NCBI RefSeq assembly: GCF_013408295.1
Contig: NZ_JACBYQ010000002.1
Span: 682,001-746,000, forward strand
Reading direction: 5' to 3'
Origin: Psychromicrobium silvestre
GTDB taxonomy: Bacteria; Actinomycetota; Actinomycetes; Actinomycetales; Micrococcaceae
DNA: 64,000 nucleotides
The position numbers were made by a program, and so were the translations under genes. Below the pieces are notes generated by a model. It had not been told where the DNA came from. It saw only the letters and a list, made by a program, of their open reading frames with translations, and did not search any database. Below, piece by piece: positions 55,248 to 63,721 of this stretch (its first letter is position 1; every line of letters starts with the position of its first letter).

Positions 55248-55730
55248 ATGAGCACTTCAAGCTTTCCTTCCGAGGCCTTCCCGGGATTCCCCTCGGTGAG
55301 TGTTGAGCTCCCTGAGGGTTGGGCCACCAGAGCCGTTCAGGACACCCTGGCTGCCTGGGTATTTCCCGATGGCACGGAAAACTTCACCTCCAATGTGGTG
55401 TTGAGCATCACCCGGCTGGCGGCCGAGCGCACCCTGGCCGAGACTGAAGCAGCCATTGAAGCGGCAGCTTCGAAGCTGAACGAGGTTGAGCTCTTCAATA
55501 GTGTCAATGTGCAGATGGGCGGCCGCGATTGGCATGTGCACGAATACGTTTTTGTGCACCCGCAGGTAGGCACCCTGATTCAGGTGATGGCGGCGACAAA
55601 TGTTGTCAGCGGCGACTTCACCGATACCGTGCAACTCACAGGTTCGGTGTCTCCGCTGAACCAGGAACGCGATCTGGATGTAGTGCGGGATATGATCCGT
55701 GGCGCCCAGGTGAGCGGGTACGCCGCTTAG
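55248..55730 (+). CDS. LpqN/DcrB-like protein (no lipobox)
   Basis: A 160-residue protein with the alpha/beta LpqN/DcrB-like fold pattern: FPGFPSVSVELPEGWATRAV, then central strands and helices (RTLAETEAAIEAAASKLNEV) and the closing YVFVHPQVGTLIQVMAATNV. There is no signal peptide or lipobox, so the product is probably cytoplasmic, unlike mycobacterial LpqN lipoproteins. It follows the WXG100-like gene by 56 bases, and related pairs occur with WXG100 proteins in actinobacteria; a chaperone-like or export-related role is only a suggestion. Confidence 0.65.
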   Translation: MSTSSFPSEAFPGFPSVSVELPEGWATRAVQDTLAAWVFPDGTENFTSNVVLSITRLAAERTLAETEAAIEAAASKLNEVELFNSVNVQMGGRDWHVHEYVFVHPQVGTLIQVMAATNVVSGDFTDTVQLTGSVSPLNQERDLDVVRDMIRGAQVSGYAA

Positions 55731-55808
55731 CGGATTATTGCTCGGCTAATCCCAGCCTGGACGGCGTGGGGCCAAGCCGCTCGGGGCGGCTTTCCGTAGG
55801 CTAATAGC

Positions 55809-56441
55809 ATGGCCAATCAAGGGGGGAGAAGGAGCACGCGTCCTTCTCCGGCAGTGTATCGTCGCCGCAGAATCGTGGTGGGTACGGCTGCCCTGATAGT
55901 GGTTGTCGCGTTGATTACCGTGATCGTCCTTGCGGTGAATCATTTCAGCAAGCCGGCTACCGAAGCCTCCCAGAACAGTCCCAGTAACGTCGGCAGTTCT
56001 GCCGGCCAGACGACGTCGTCTCCCAACGCTTCCACGGCTGCTCCCGCCTGCGACCAGAGCAAGGTTACGATCAAAGCCTCTACCGACGCGGCCAGTTACA
56101 CCGACGGGAACAACCCGGTGTTCGCCTTGACGGTGACCAATGGTGGTTCCCAGCCTTGCCAGGTCAATGTGGGTACCAGCCAGATGGAATTCTTGGTGCA
56201 GAGCGGTGATGACCGAATCTTCTCCTCTAAGGATTGCCAGGACAAGGCTGAGAACCTGACGAAGACTATTGCCGCGGGCGCTTCGGAGAAAGCTATTTTT
56301 CCTTGGCAGCGAAACCGCTCTGTGCCAGGCTGCACCGCCGTTTCGGCTAAGCCCGGTACCGGCTCAAATGCCCTCTACACGCTGACCGTGAAGCTTGGGG
56401 ACCGGACTAGCGCGAAGGCCGTCTTCAAGCTGCTCTCTTAG
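55809..56441 (+). CDS. Membrane-anchored protein of unknown function
   Basis: A 210-residue protein. A short basic N terminus (RRRR) is followed by one membrane segment (about residues 23-43). A Ser/Thr/Asn-rich linker (44-80) then leads to an extracytoplasmic beta-rich domain with the pattern VFALTVTNGGSQPCQVNVG, like an Ig or DUF4232-type fold with four Cys that could form disulfides. No family is recognised with confidence. Its stop overlaps the convergent disA stop by four bases, and it may share a transcript with the upstream LpqN-like gene. Confidence 0.7.
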   Translation: MANQGGRRSTRPSPAVYRRRRIVVGTAALIVVVALITVIVLAVNHFSKPATEASQNSPSNVGSSAGQTTSSPNASTAAPACDQSKVTIKASTDAASYTDGNNPVFALTVTNGGSQPCQVNVGTSQMEFLVQSGDDRIFSSKDCQDKAENLTKTIAAGASEKAIFPWQRNRSVPGCTAVSAKPGTGSNALYTLTVKLGDRTSAKAVFKLLS

Positions 56442-57514
56442 AGGAAACGGTCCAGCAGGCTGGCCTCGGCGATCCGGGAGAGCCCCTCACGCACCGTGCG
56501 GGCGCGCTGCTCGCCGATGCCATCAACCGCCATTAACTCCTCGATGGTTGCGGCCATCAGGTTCTGCAAGCCATCGAAATGATCCACAAGGCGGTCAGCT
56601 ACCGCGCGAGGTACCGCTTTGAAGCTGGAGAGCAGTCGGTAGCCGCGGGGATGGATTACCGTCTCCAAGGAGCCGCTAGTATCGGTCAAACCCACGATGC
56701 TGGCGATCCTGGCGAGGTCGATCAGCTCGGTCGGGCCGATTTCATGCAGCCCTGCCACCGCGGCATCAATTTCCTCTTGGCTGGTCTCTGCGCTGGAGTA
56801 GTCCCGGATCACCATCTCGTTGCCGGGGCCACGGCCTACCGTGAGTTCATCAAGCTGCAGGGAGAGTAGACGCCCGTCGACGCCGAGTTCCAGCACGTAC
56901 TGGGCAATCTCCTCGGAGATTCGGCGCACCATTTCCTGGCGTTGTAAGATCACCGCGACATCGCGAACGGTCACCATGGCCTCGATCTCCAAGGCGGAGA
57001 GTGAGGAGGTCACCTGGTCCAGCCTGGCCCGGTAGCGTTCGAGGGTGGCAAGCGCCTGGTTTGCCCGAGCCAACACCTTCTCGGAGCCCTCCAGAACATG
57101 CCGCAAACCATCCACGTAGAGGGCAATGATCTGCATCGACTGACTGACCGAGATCACCGGCACCCCGGTCTGGATTGCTACTCGCTCGGCAGTGCGGTGC
57201 CGGGTACCGGATTCTTGGGTCTCGATGCTTGGGTCTGGCACCAACTGCACCGCGGCTCGAAGAATCTTTGAAGCATCCTTATCGCAGACAATTGCGCCAT
57301 CCATTTTGGCCAGTTCACGCAATCTGGTGGGGGCGAAGTCGATATCGATCTCAAAGCCACCGGAGCACAGGGAGTCGATGGTTTTGTCGAAGCCGAGCAC
57401 AATGAGCGCCCCGGTACGGCCGCGCAGAATCCGCTCCAAGCCGTCGCGGAGCCCGGTTCCTGGGGCAACGCGGGCTAGCGTCGCCTTCAGTGAATCCTCG
57501 GGGCTGCGAACCAT
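56438..57514 (-). CDS. disA: DNA integrity scanning diadenylate cyclase
   Basis: A 358-residue enzyme making c-di-AMP from two ATP. The DAC domain has DGA at residues 72-74 (MDGAIVCDKDA) and RHR at 105-107 (SGTRHRTAER). A central helical linker and a C-terminal helix-hairpin-helix DNA-binding region follow, with LMAVDGIGEQRARTVREGL. AAGGAGC precedes the ATG at 57514; an in-frame GTG further upstream is rejected. The order mutY-disA-radA is typical, and disA and radA are transcribed in the same direction. Confidence 0.94.
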   Translation of the reverse strand: MVRSPEDSLKATLARVAPGTGLRDGLERILRGRTGALIVLGFDKTIDSLCSGGFEIDIDFAPTRLRELAKMDGAIVCDKDASKILRAAVQLVPDPSIETQESGTRHRTAERVAIQTGVPVISVSQSMQIIALYVDGLRHVLEGSEKVLARANQALATLERYRARLDQVTSSLSALEIEAMVTVRDVAVILQRQEMVRRISEEIAQYVLELGVDGRLLSLQLDELTVGRGPGNEMVIRDYSSAETSQEEIDAAVAGLHEIGPTELIDLARIASIVGLTDTSGSLETVIHPRGYRLLSSFKAVPRAVADRLVDHFDGLQNLMAATIEELMAVDGIGEQRARTVREGLSRIAEASLLDRFL

Positions 57515-57646
57515 GGCTGCTCCTTTTCCGGCGCAATGCGCACTTACCCACGTTAACGCGGCCGGACGCACTACGGTGCGACGGCTACTAGCCCCATAGT
57601 AGTGTCTAGCGCTTAAAGCTGGCGAACGACTACCCGTGCTGAGCCG

Positions 57647-57668
57647 GGATCAATACCGGATCAATACC
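57647..57668. repeat. 11-bp tandem repeat downstream of radA
   Basis: GGATCAATACC occurs twice in tandem (57647-57657 and 57658-57668), followed by a degenerate third start (GAATTAATG). It lies between the radA stop and the disA start. Confidence 0.8.
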
Positions 57669-57671
57669 GAA

Positions 57672-59054
57672 TTAATGTGGAAAGAGCAGGCTGAGTGCCT
57701 CGCCTAGCTGGTGCACTTCGCGCACCGAGAAGCCGGTAGGGATCGGGCCCGGACCGCTCGGACTAGCCGGTACCACGGCGTGACTGAAGCCCAGGCGGTG
57801 TGCCTCTTGAATGCGCTGGTTGATTCCGGGCACTGGCCGCACCTCTCCGGCCAGTCCCACTTCGCCAAAGGCAATCAAGCGGGCAGGCAGCGCCTTGCCG
57901 GTATTGGCTGACATCACGGCCAGGGCGATGGATAGATCGGTGGCCGGCTCGGTCAGCTTAACGCCGCCCACGGTGGCCACATAGGAGTCCTTCTCACTGA
58001 GATTCGCCTCGGTGCGCTGTTGCAATACGGCCAGCAGCATAGCCACCCGAGAAGAATCCAAGCCGCTCGTCGCCCGTCGGGGTTGAGTGGTGGCGCTTTT
58101 CGCCAGCAGACTCTGCACCTCTGCCAGCAGCGGCCGCTTACCTTCCAGCGCAACCGTGATGCAGGTGCCAGAGACGGGGTCCTTGGTGCGGGAGACAAAT
58201 AAGCCGCTCGGGTCTGCCAGCCCCTCGATTCCTTGCTCGCTGAGATCGAAGCAACCCACCTCATCGGTAGGTCCGTAGCGGTTCTTAGTGGCCCGTAGCA
58301 GTCGCAGTCTGGAATGCCGCTCGCCCTCGAACTGGCAGACCACGTCCACCAGGTGCTCAAGCAGCCGCGGCCCCGCAATGGAACCTTCCTTGGTCACATG
58401 TCCCACCAAGAGGGTGGTCATGTTCAGCCGCTTCGCCACCGCGATCAGGGAGGCCGCAACTTCCCGCACCTGGCTGACTCCGCCCGCTGTTCCATCGGTC
58501 TCGGCGCTGCTAAGAGTCTGCACCGAATCAACGATCAGCAAGCGAGGCTTCAACTGCTCGACGTGCCCTAGGGCAGTACCCAAATCGTTCTCGGCGGTGA
58601 GGTAGAGCGCATCGGCAATTGCCCCGATCCGTTCCGCACGCAATTTCACTTGGGCCGCGGATTCTTCGCCTGTGACGTAGAGTACGTCACCATTTTCGCG
58701 GGCAAACTTGGCCGCCACATCGAGCAATAGGGTGGATTTGCCCACTCCTGGTTCCCCGGCCAGTAGCACCACGGCTCCCGGAACCACGCCGCCGCCCAGC
58801 ACCCGGTCAAGCTCCCCGACGCCGGTGGCCAGGTAGTCGGAGGCGCTCGCATCGACCTCGGCAATCCTGGCGGCCGGTACCGCAACGGTACTTGCCGCCG
58901 TCGTCCGGGCTACTGTGACGCCAATTTCCTCCACCGTGCCCCAGGCCTGGCACTCACCGCAGCGGCCCACCCATTTGGCCGTGGTCCAGCCACACTCAGC
59001 GCATTTATAGCTGTTCCCTGACTTCGTGGAGACTGTACGCGCAGTTTTTGCCAT
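57672..59054 (-). CDS. radA: DNA repair protein RadA
   Basis: A 460-residue RecA-like helicase. The N-terminal zinc ribbon has Cys18, 21, 32 and 35. The ATPase domain has Walker A GEPGVGKS, the RadA-specific LLRATKNRYGPTDEVG motif, and a C-terminal Lon-like domain (EVGLAGEVRPVPGINQRIQEA). It processes recombination intermediates by branch migration and influences c-di-AMP output by DisA in other bacteria. Size is standard. It is upstream of disA on the same strand, so the two probably share a transcript. Confidence 0.95.
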   Translation of the reverse strand: MAKTARTVSTKSGNSYKCAECGWTTAKWVGRCGECQAWGTVEEIGVTVARTTAASTVAVPAARIAEVDASASDYLATGVGELDRVLGGGVVPGAVVLLAGEPGVGKSTLLLDVAAKFARENGDVLYVTGEESAAQVKLRAERIGAIADALYLTAENDLGTALGHVEQLKPRLLIVDSVQTLSSAETDGTAGGVSQVREVAASLIAVAKRLNMTTLLVGHVTKEGSIAGPRLLEHLVDVVCQFEGERHSRLRLLRATKNRYGPTDEVGCFDLSEQGIEGLADPSGLFVSRTKDPVSGTCITVALEGKRPLLAEVQSLLAKSATTQPRRATSGLDSSRVAMLLAVLQQRTEANLSEKDSYVATVGGVKLTEPATDLSIALAVMSANTGKALPARLIAFGEVGLAGEVRPVPGINQRIQEAHRLGFSHAVVPASPSGPGPIPTGFSVREVHQLGEALSLLFPH

Positions 59055-59092
59055 CCTCCGAGCCTACCTAGGAGCACCGACAATCAGTGTCC

Positions 59093-60223
59093 TCACACCG
59101 TGGGGAGCACCTGTTTGGCTTCCTCAGTCTCCATCCCGGCGGCTTCGAGCAGGTCGACCATAAGCGGCCTGAACAGCATCACTACGGTCTCGCCTTCTAG
59201 CCGCTGCACGCCCAGCATCTGGGGATGCAATTCCGAGGCAATGGCTACCAGCTCACCGCGCGCATTGTGCAGATTGATAGCACTTGCCGTGGCGTCCCGC
59301 TCGGAGAGCCCCAGGGAGAGCAGCTCCACCGCGTTAGCGGTGTTTTCTAGCACTTGTGAAATTCTCTGTACCGCGGAATCACTGAGGGCAGCATTATTGA
59401 TCGCACTGGTTAGCCGACGGGCAAACACCCGCGCGTTGCGCATGGCGTAGTCGATGTACTGGAGCGAGTCGTTTAGGGTTCCGATTTCGGAGCGGTAGCG
59501 CCGATGGGCCGGGGAGATGCTAATTAATTCATCGGACGCCCGCAGGGCAGACCGCATCTGATCGATGAGTGACTGGGCGTTGCGCGCTCGCACCAAGGCA
59601 TGCCAGGCCGCCGTCGAATCGCTTTGTTGCAGCGCTTCCGCGCAACTTCGGAGAACCTCGGTCAATTCGGTGAGTATTTTCCGGACGTCTTGCTGGGGTT
59701 CCTTGCGTGGATCGCGTGGGGTGAGCAGCGTGATGATCAGCGCGAAACAACCGCCCACCACGGCGTCCAGGCTCCTGCTGAACGGCCCGCCGGTGGGAAT
59801 GGGAAGCAGAATCACCAGCACCGACTGCAGGCCGAGCTGAGTGGCGAAAATGCCGCCACCGTCGAGGAATCGCGCCAACATGATGGACAGGAAGAGTACG
59901 ACGGCGGCCTGCCAGATTCCGCTGCCGGCCCAGCGCAGCACCAGCTCACCCATAATGATGCCCAGTGTGCAGCCGAGGGCGACCTCAAGGACTCGACGGA
60001 TCTGGGGATCTCGGGAGAAACCGAGCGCGATGAGCGAAGAGGTGGCCGCAAAGATCGGTCCGCTATGCCCCAGTACATACTCGGCGAAGGCATAGGCGGC
60101 CACCGCGCAGATTGTCATTTGGATGGCTGGGACAATCGAATGTCCGCTCCGACGCAGGCTTACTTGGCTGCGGTTGCGGAAGAATCCAGCCGTTGCCGTC
60201 AGCGGCCGCCGGGACACAGTCAT
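59093..60223 (-). CDS. FUSC family membrane protein (aromatic acid exporter-like)
   Basis: A 376-residue protein with an N-terminal membrane half of about six helices and a cytoplasmic helical C-terminal half, the FUSC/ArAE-type layout. The region GHSGPIFAATSSLIALGFSRDPQIRRVLEVALGCTLGII-like (residues 48-88) matches the family. The TACACT box at 60235-60230 is exactly six bases before the ATG, so a leaderless transcript is likely. It is divergent from pstS. Substrate unknown. Confidence 0.82.
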   Translation of the reverse strand: MTVSRRPLTATAGFFRNRSQVSLRRSGHSIVPAIQMTICAVAAYAFAEYVLGHSGPIFAATSSLIALGFSRDPQIRRVLEVALGCTLGIIMGELVLRWAGSGIWQAAVVLFLSIMLARFLDGGGIFATQLGLQSVLVILLPIPTGGPFSRSLDAVVGGCFALIITLLTPRDPRKEPQQDVRKILTELTEVLRSCAEALQQSDSTAAWHALVRARNAQSLIDQMRSALRASDELISISPAHRRYRSEIGTLNDSLQYIDYAMRNARVFARRLTSAINNAALSDSAVQRISQVLENTANAVELLSLGLSERDATASAINLHNARGELVAIASELHPQMLGVQRLEGETVVMLFRPLMVDLLEAAGMETEEAKQVLPTV

Positions 60224-60268
60224 AAATCCAGTGTAGGTGGCCAGCCGCGAACTCAATGGCCAATATCT

Positions 60269-60290
60269 GTTAACCCTGCGTTCATCTGCA
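60269..60290 (+). promoter_or_regulatory. PHO-box-like direct repeat upstream of pstS
   Basis: GTTAACCCTGC (60269-60279) and GTTCATCTGCA (60280-60290) are two adjacent 11-base units with the GTTCA-like start of the PhoP-binding direct repeat in actinobacteria. A further GGTTCATTG lies near 60319. It is about 150 bases upstream of pstS and is consistent with phosphate-starvation control; it could also affect the divergent FUSC gene. Confidence 0.65.
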
Positions 60291-60440
60291 CCGGCCCATC
60301 TCGTTACCTCTGCCGCTTAGGTTCATTGTTGTACAGCTATGAAAAGGGCAGGACGCAACCGCAGAATGCACCAGACAGTTCAGTTGGGACCTGGCCTTTG
60401 GGGGGCAGTCCAGCTAGATCCCTGGAAGGGGAACAATCAC

Positions 60441-61556
60441 GTGAAGGTACTTCGCTTCGGCCGTGTAGCGGCAGTTATCGCAGTCGGGGCCATCGCCTTG
60501 ACCGCCTGTGGCACGGATAACGCCACCCCGGGCTCCTCGAGCAATAACTCCGGAGGCAGCACCGGCGCCTCCGTTACCGGCACTTTGACCGGTGTGGGTG
60601 CAACCTCGCAGAACTCGGCTATGGACGCTTGGAAGACGAAATTTGCGGCTGCTAATCAGGGCGCGCAAGTCCAGTATTCGCCGGATGGCTCCGGTGCTGG
60701 GCGCAAGGCTCTGATCGGCGGAGCCGCACAGTTTGCCGGTTCGGATGCTTACCTGACCGATAGCGAGATCTCTGACTCCAAGAAGGTCTGCGGCACGGAC
60801 GGCGCGATTGACGTTCCGGTCTACATCTCCCCGATTGCGGTGGCCTATAACCTGAAGGGCGTCTCGGATCTCAAGCTGGATGCCGCAACCATTGCCAAGA
60901 TTTTCCATGGCGATATCAAGACCTGGAATGATCCGGCCATTGCGGCACTGAACTCCGGTGTCACCTTGCCCTCCACCGCTATCACCGCGGTGCACCGCTC
61001 GGATAACTCCGGCACCACCCAGAACTTCACTGACTACCTGGCGCAGACCGCTCCGACCGTCTGGACGGATAAGGCGAGCGGTGACTGGCCCAGCGCACTC
61101 GGTGGGGAGAACGCCAAGGGCACCACCGGTGTGGTCAAGCAGGTTACTCAGACCGATGGCGCCGTGACTTATGCCGATGAGTCAGCCGTTGGTTCCTTGG
61201 GTGCAGTAAGCCTCAAGGTTGGTACCGAGTTCGTCAAGCCTGCCGCCGATGCCGCCGCCAAGGCAGTGGATGCGTCCAAGGTGGCCGACGGCCGCGGTCC
61301 GAACGACATCGCCATCAAGCTTGATCGCACCACCACCGCGAGCGGTGTCTACCCGCTGGTACTCGTCAGCTACCAGGTTTTCTGCTCAAGCTACAAGGAT
61401 CAGAACACCGTTGACCTGGTGAAGGCTTTCGCTAGCTACGTGGTGAGCACACAGGGTCAGCAGGACGCCGTGGCGGCTGCTAAGAATGCCCCGCTCTCCG
61501 CTTCCTTGACCGAGAAAGCCAAGGCAGCCATCGCCTCCATCAAGGTTGGCTCCTAA
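60441..61556 (+). CDS. pstS: Phosphate ABC transporter, substrate-binding lipoprotein PstS
   Basis: A 371-residue protein with a lipoprotein signal ending in the lipobox ALTAC (acylated Cys about 24 residues from the start). The mature part begins with a Ser/Gly/Asn-rich stretch and holds the PstS pattern with phosphate-contact segments such as YSPDGSGAGRKALIGG and AVHRSDNSGTTQNFTDYL. GGAAGGGGAA precedes the GTG at 60441. A hairpin downstream separates it from pstC. Confidence 0.94.
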   Translation: MKVLRFGRVAAVIAVGAIALTACGTDNATPGSSSNNSGGSTGASVTGTLTGVGATSQNSAMDAWKTKFAAANQGAQVQYSPDGSGAGRKALIGGAAQFAGSDAYLTDSEISDSKKVCGTDGAIDVPVYISPIAVAYNLKGVSDLKLDAATIAKIFHGDIKTWNDPAIAALNSGVTLPSTAITAVHRSDNSGTTQNFTDYLAQTAPTVWTDKASGDWPSALGGENAKGTTGVVKQVTQTDGAVTYADESAVGSLGAVSLKVGTEFVKPAADAAAKAVDASKVADGRGPNDIAIKLDRTTTASGVYPLVLVSYQVFCSSYKDQNTVDLVKAFASYVVSTQGQQDAVAAAKNAPLSASLTEKAKAAIASIKVGS

Positions 61557-61567
61557 CCTCTCCACTC

Positions 61568-61609
61568 GGCGAACCGGCTGCGCCGCTTGTGCGGTGCGGC
61601 CGGTTCGCC
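61568..61609 (+). terminator. Hairpin between pstS and pstC
   Basis: A 19-base arm starting GGCGAACCGG pairs with a second arm ending CCGGTTCGCC, with two mismatches and a four-base loop. In pst operons such a structure lowers expression of pstCAB relative to the more abundant binding protein PstS, acting as a partial terminator or mRNA stabiliser. Confidence 0.65.
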
Positions 61610-61645
61610 AGTAGTTTGCAAACCATCCAGCCGGAAGGGCTTTAG

Positions 61646-62578
61646 GTGACATCACCTGCTCTGACTAAAAGCTCAAGCGCGGATCGCGCGGGCGACAAGA
61701 TCTTCTCCACCGCTACCGTGGTGGCGGGGTGTCTCATTCTCGCGGTCCTTTTCCTGGTCGCTCTCTTCCTCATCGTCCAGGCATTTCCCACCTTCCTTGC
61801 AGATCCCGCCGACCTAACCGGCGGCCAAGGTTTCTTTGGCTACGTCATGCCGCTCGTCGTCGGAACCTTGATCGGTGCGGTGATCGCGCTGCTGATCGCC
61901 ACGCCCATCTCGGTTGGTGTGGCTCTGTTCATCTCGCATTTCGCACCCCGACGGCTAGCCCAAGGCTTGGGATACCTGATTGACCTGCTTGCCGCCATCC
62001 CCTCGGTGGTTTATGGGGCTTGGGGCATTGCCTTTCTGGCCCCCCAGCTGAGCGGTGTTTACCAATGGCTGGCCGAATATCTCGGCTGGATTCCGATCTT
62101 TGCTGGACCGGCCTCCAATACCGGCCGTACCCTGCTGACCGTCGGCATTGTGCTGGCCGTGATGATCATTCCGATCATCACCTCGCTCTGCCGGGAGATT
62201 TTCCTACAGACCCCCAAGCTCCACGAGGAAGCAGCCCTGGCTCTCGGTGCAACTCGCTGGGAAATGATCCGGGTGGCGGTGCTGCCCTTCGGACGCCCCG
62301 GGATCATTAGCGCCATCATGCTGGGCTTGGGCCGGGCGCTTGGCGAAACCATGGCGGTGGCGCTTGTTCTCTCCGCAGGTCCGCTGATCGCCAGTTTGAT
62401 TAAAACGGGCAATCAGACCATCGCGGCGGAGATTGCGTTGAACTTCCCGGAAGCCTTCGGCACCCGGCTCAATGAGTTGATCGCGGCGGGCCTGGTGCTC
62501 TTCGTGATCACCCTGGCCGTCAATATGGTTGCTCGCTGGGTCATCAGCCGGCATAAAGAATTCTCGGGGGCGAACTAA
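61646..62578 (+). CDS. pstC: Phosphate ABC transporter permease PstC
   Basis: A 310-residue permease with six membrane helices. The conserved cytoplasmic loop (EAA-like) is HEEAALALGATRWEMIRVAVLPFGRPGI. It imports phosphate together with PstA. It starts with GTG at 61646, and its stop lies directly next to the pstA ATG (62579). Confidence 0.94.
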   Translation: MTSPALTKSSSADRAGDKIFSTATVVAGCLILAVLFLVALFLIVQAFPTFLADPADLTGGQGFFGYVMPLVVGTLIGAVIALLIATPISVGVALFISHFAPRRLAQGLGYLIDLLAAIPSVVYGAWGIAFLAPQLSGVYQWLAEYLGWIPIFAGPASNTGRTLLTVGIVLAVMIIPIITSLCREIFLQTPKLHEEAALALGATRWEMIRVAVLPFGRPGIISAIMLGLGRALGETMAVALVLSAGPLIASLIKTGNQTIAAEIALNFPEAFGTRLNELIAAGLVLFVITLAVNMVARWVISRHKEFSGAN

Positions 62579-63682
62579 ATGACTAATGCGACCTTGACCC
62601 GAGCGAAGTCTTCGCTGACCAGAGGACAGCTGCCCAAATACGCGCTCTGGCTGGTCCTTGTTGGTGCCGTGGTACTCGGTGCGGCGCTTTCCGCACTGAT
62701 TGGCTTCAACCTGGTGGGCTTCGTGATCTTCACGGCGATTTTCTTTGTGATCGCCGCGACTATCGTTACCCGGGCGGTGGAGGGCAGCCGGAAGGCAAGT
62801 AATAAATTCATTACTTTCCTGGTCTACGGAGCCTTCATTATTGCCCTGCTGCCGCTGGTTTCGGTGATCTGGATCGTCCTGCAAAAGGGCGTTCCGGGTC
62901 TGCTCGATCCGGGCTTCCTCTCCACCTCGATGAACGGCGTCACGGGCGTGGAGGACAATGCCACGGCCACCGGAGGGCCGGTACTTGGCGGCGCATATCA
63001 CGCCATCCTCGGCACCTTGCTCATCACCCTCTGGGCCACCATCATCTCGGTGCCGATTGGTTTGCTGACCGCCATCTATCTGGTTGAGTACTCCAAGGGT
63101 GGCTTGCTGGCCCGCGCCATCACCTTCTTTGTGGACGTGATGACAGGCATTCCTTCGATTGTGGCGGGCCTATTCTCGGTGGCTCTCTTCGGGGTGCTCT
63201 TCGGCCCGGGAACCAAAACTGGATTCGTGGCGGCGGTGGCATTGTCCGTACTCATGATTCCAGTGGTGGTGCGCTCCTCCGAGGAGATGCTCAAGATTGT
63301 GCCCAATGAACTGCGTGAGGCCAGCTACGCGCTCGGCGTGCGCAAGTGGCGGACGGTGAGCAAGGTGGTCATTCCGACGGCGATCTCAGGTATTGCGTCC
63401 GGTGTTGCCTTGGCGATTGCCCGGGTTATCGGGGAGACCGCGCCGATCCTGGTCACTGCGGGCTTTGCCACCTCGATCAACTTCAACGCCTTCGCGGGGT
63501 GGATGGCTTCACTGCCGACCTATATTTACACCCAGATTTTGAACCCGACCTCGCCCAGCACCATTGGGCCCAGTGATCAGCGAGCCTGGGCAGCCGCCCT
63601 GGTGCTCATCATCGTGGTGATGCTGCTGAACCTGATCGCCCGGTTGGTTGCCCGAATCTTTGCTCCTAAGACCGGCCGCTGA
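62579..63682 (+). CDS. pstA: Phosphate ABC transporter permease PstA
   Basis: A 367-residue permease, longer than typical PstA (about 290-300 aa) because of an N-terminal extension with two extra membrane segments (about residues 22-63) before the usual six helices. The EAA-like loop is NELREASYALGVRKWRTVSKVVIPTAISGI. It begins directly after pstC. Such N-terminal additions occur in actinobacterial PstA proteins. Confidence 0.93.
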   Translation: MTNATLTRAKSSLTRGQLPKYALWLVLVGAVVLGAALSALIGFNLVGFVIFTAIFFVIAATIVTRAVEGSRKASNKFITFLVYGAFIIALLPLVSVIWIVLQKGVPGLLDPGFLSTSMNGVTGVEDNATATGGPVLGGAYHAILGTLLITLWATIISVPIGLLTAIYLVEYSKGGLLARAITFFVDVMTGIPSIVAGLFSVALFGVLFGPGTKTGFVAAVALSVLMIPVVVRSSEEMLKIVPNELREASYALGVRKWRTVSKVVIPTAISGIASGVALAIARVIGETAPILVTAGFATSINFNAFAGWMASLPTYIYTQILNPTSPSTIGPSDQRAWAAALVLIIVVMLLNLIARLVARIFAPKTGR

Positions 63683-63721
63683 GCCGTCGCTAGATCCTCG
63701 CCAAATTAAGGAAAGCCCATA

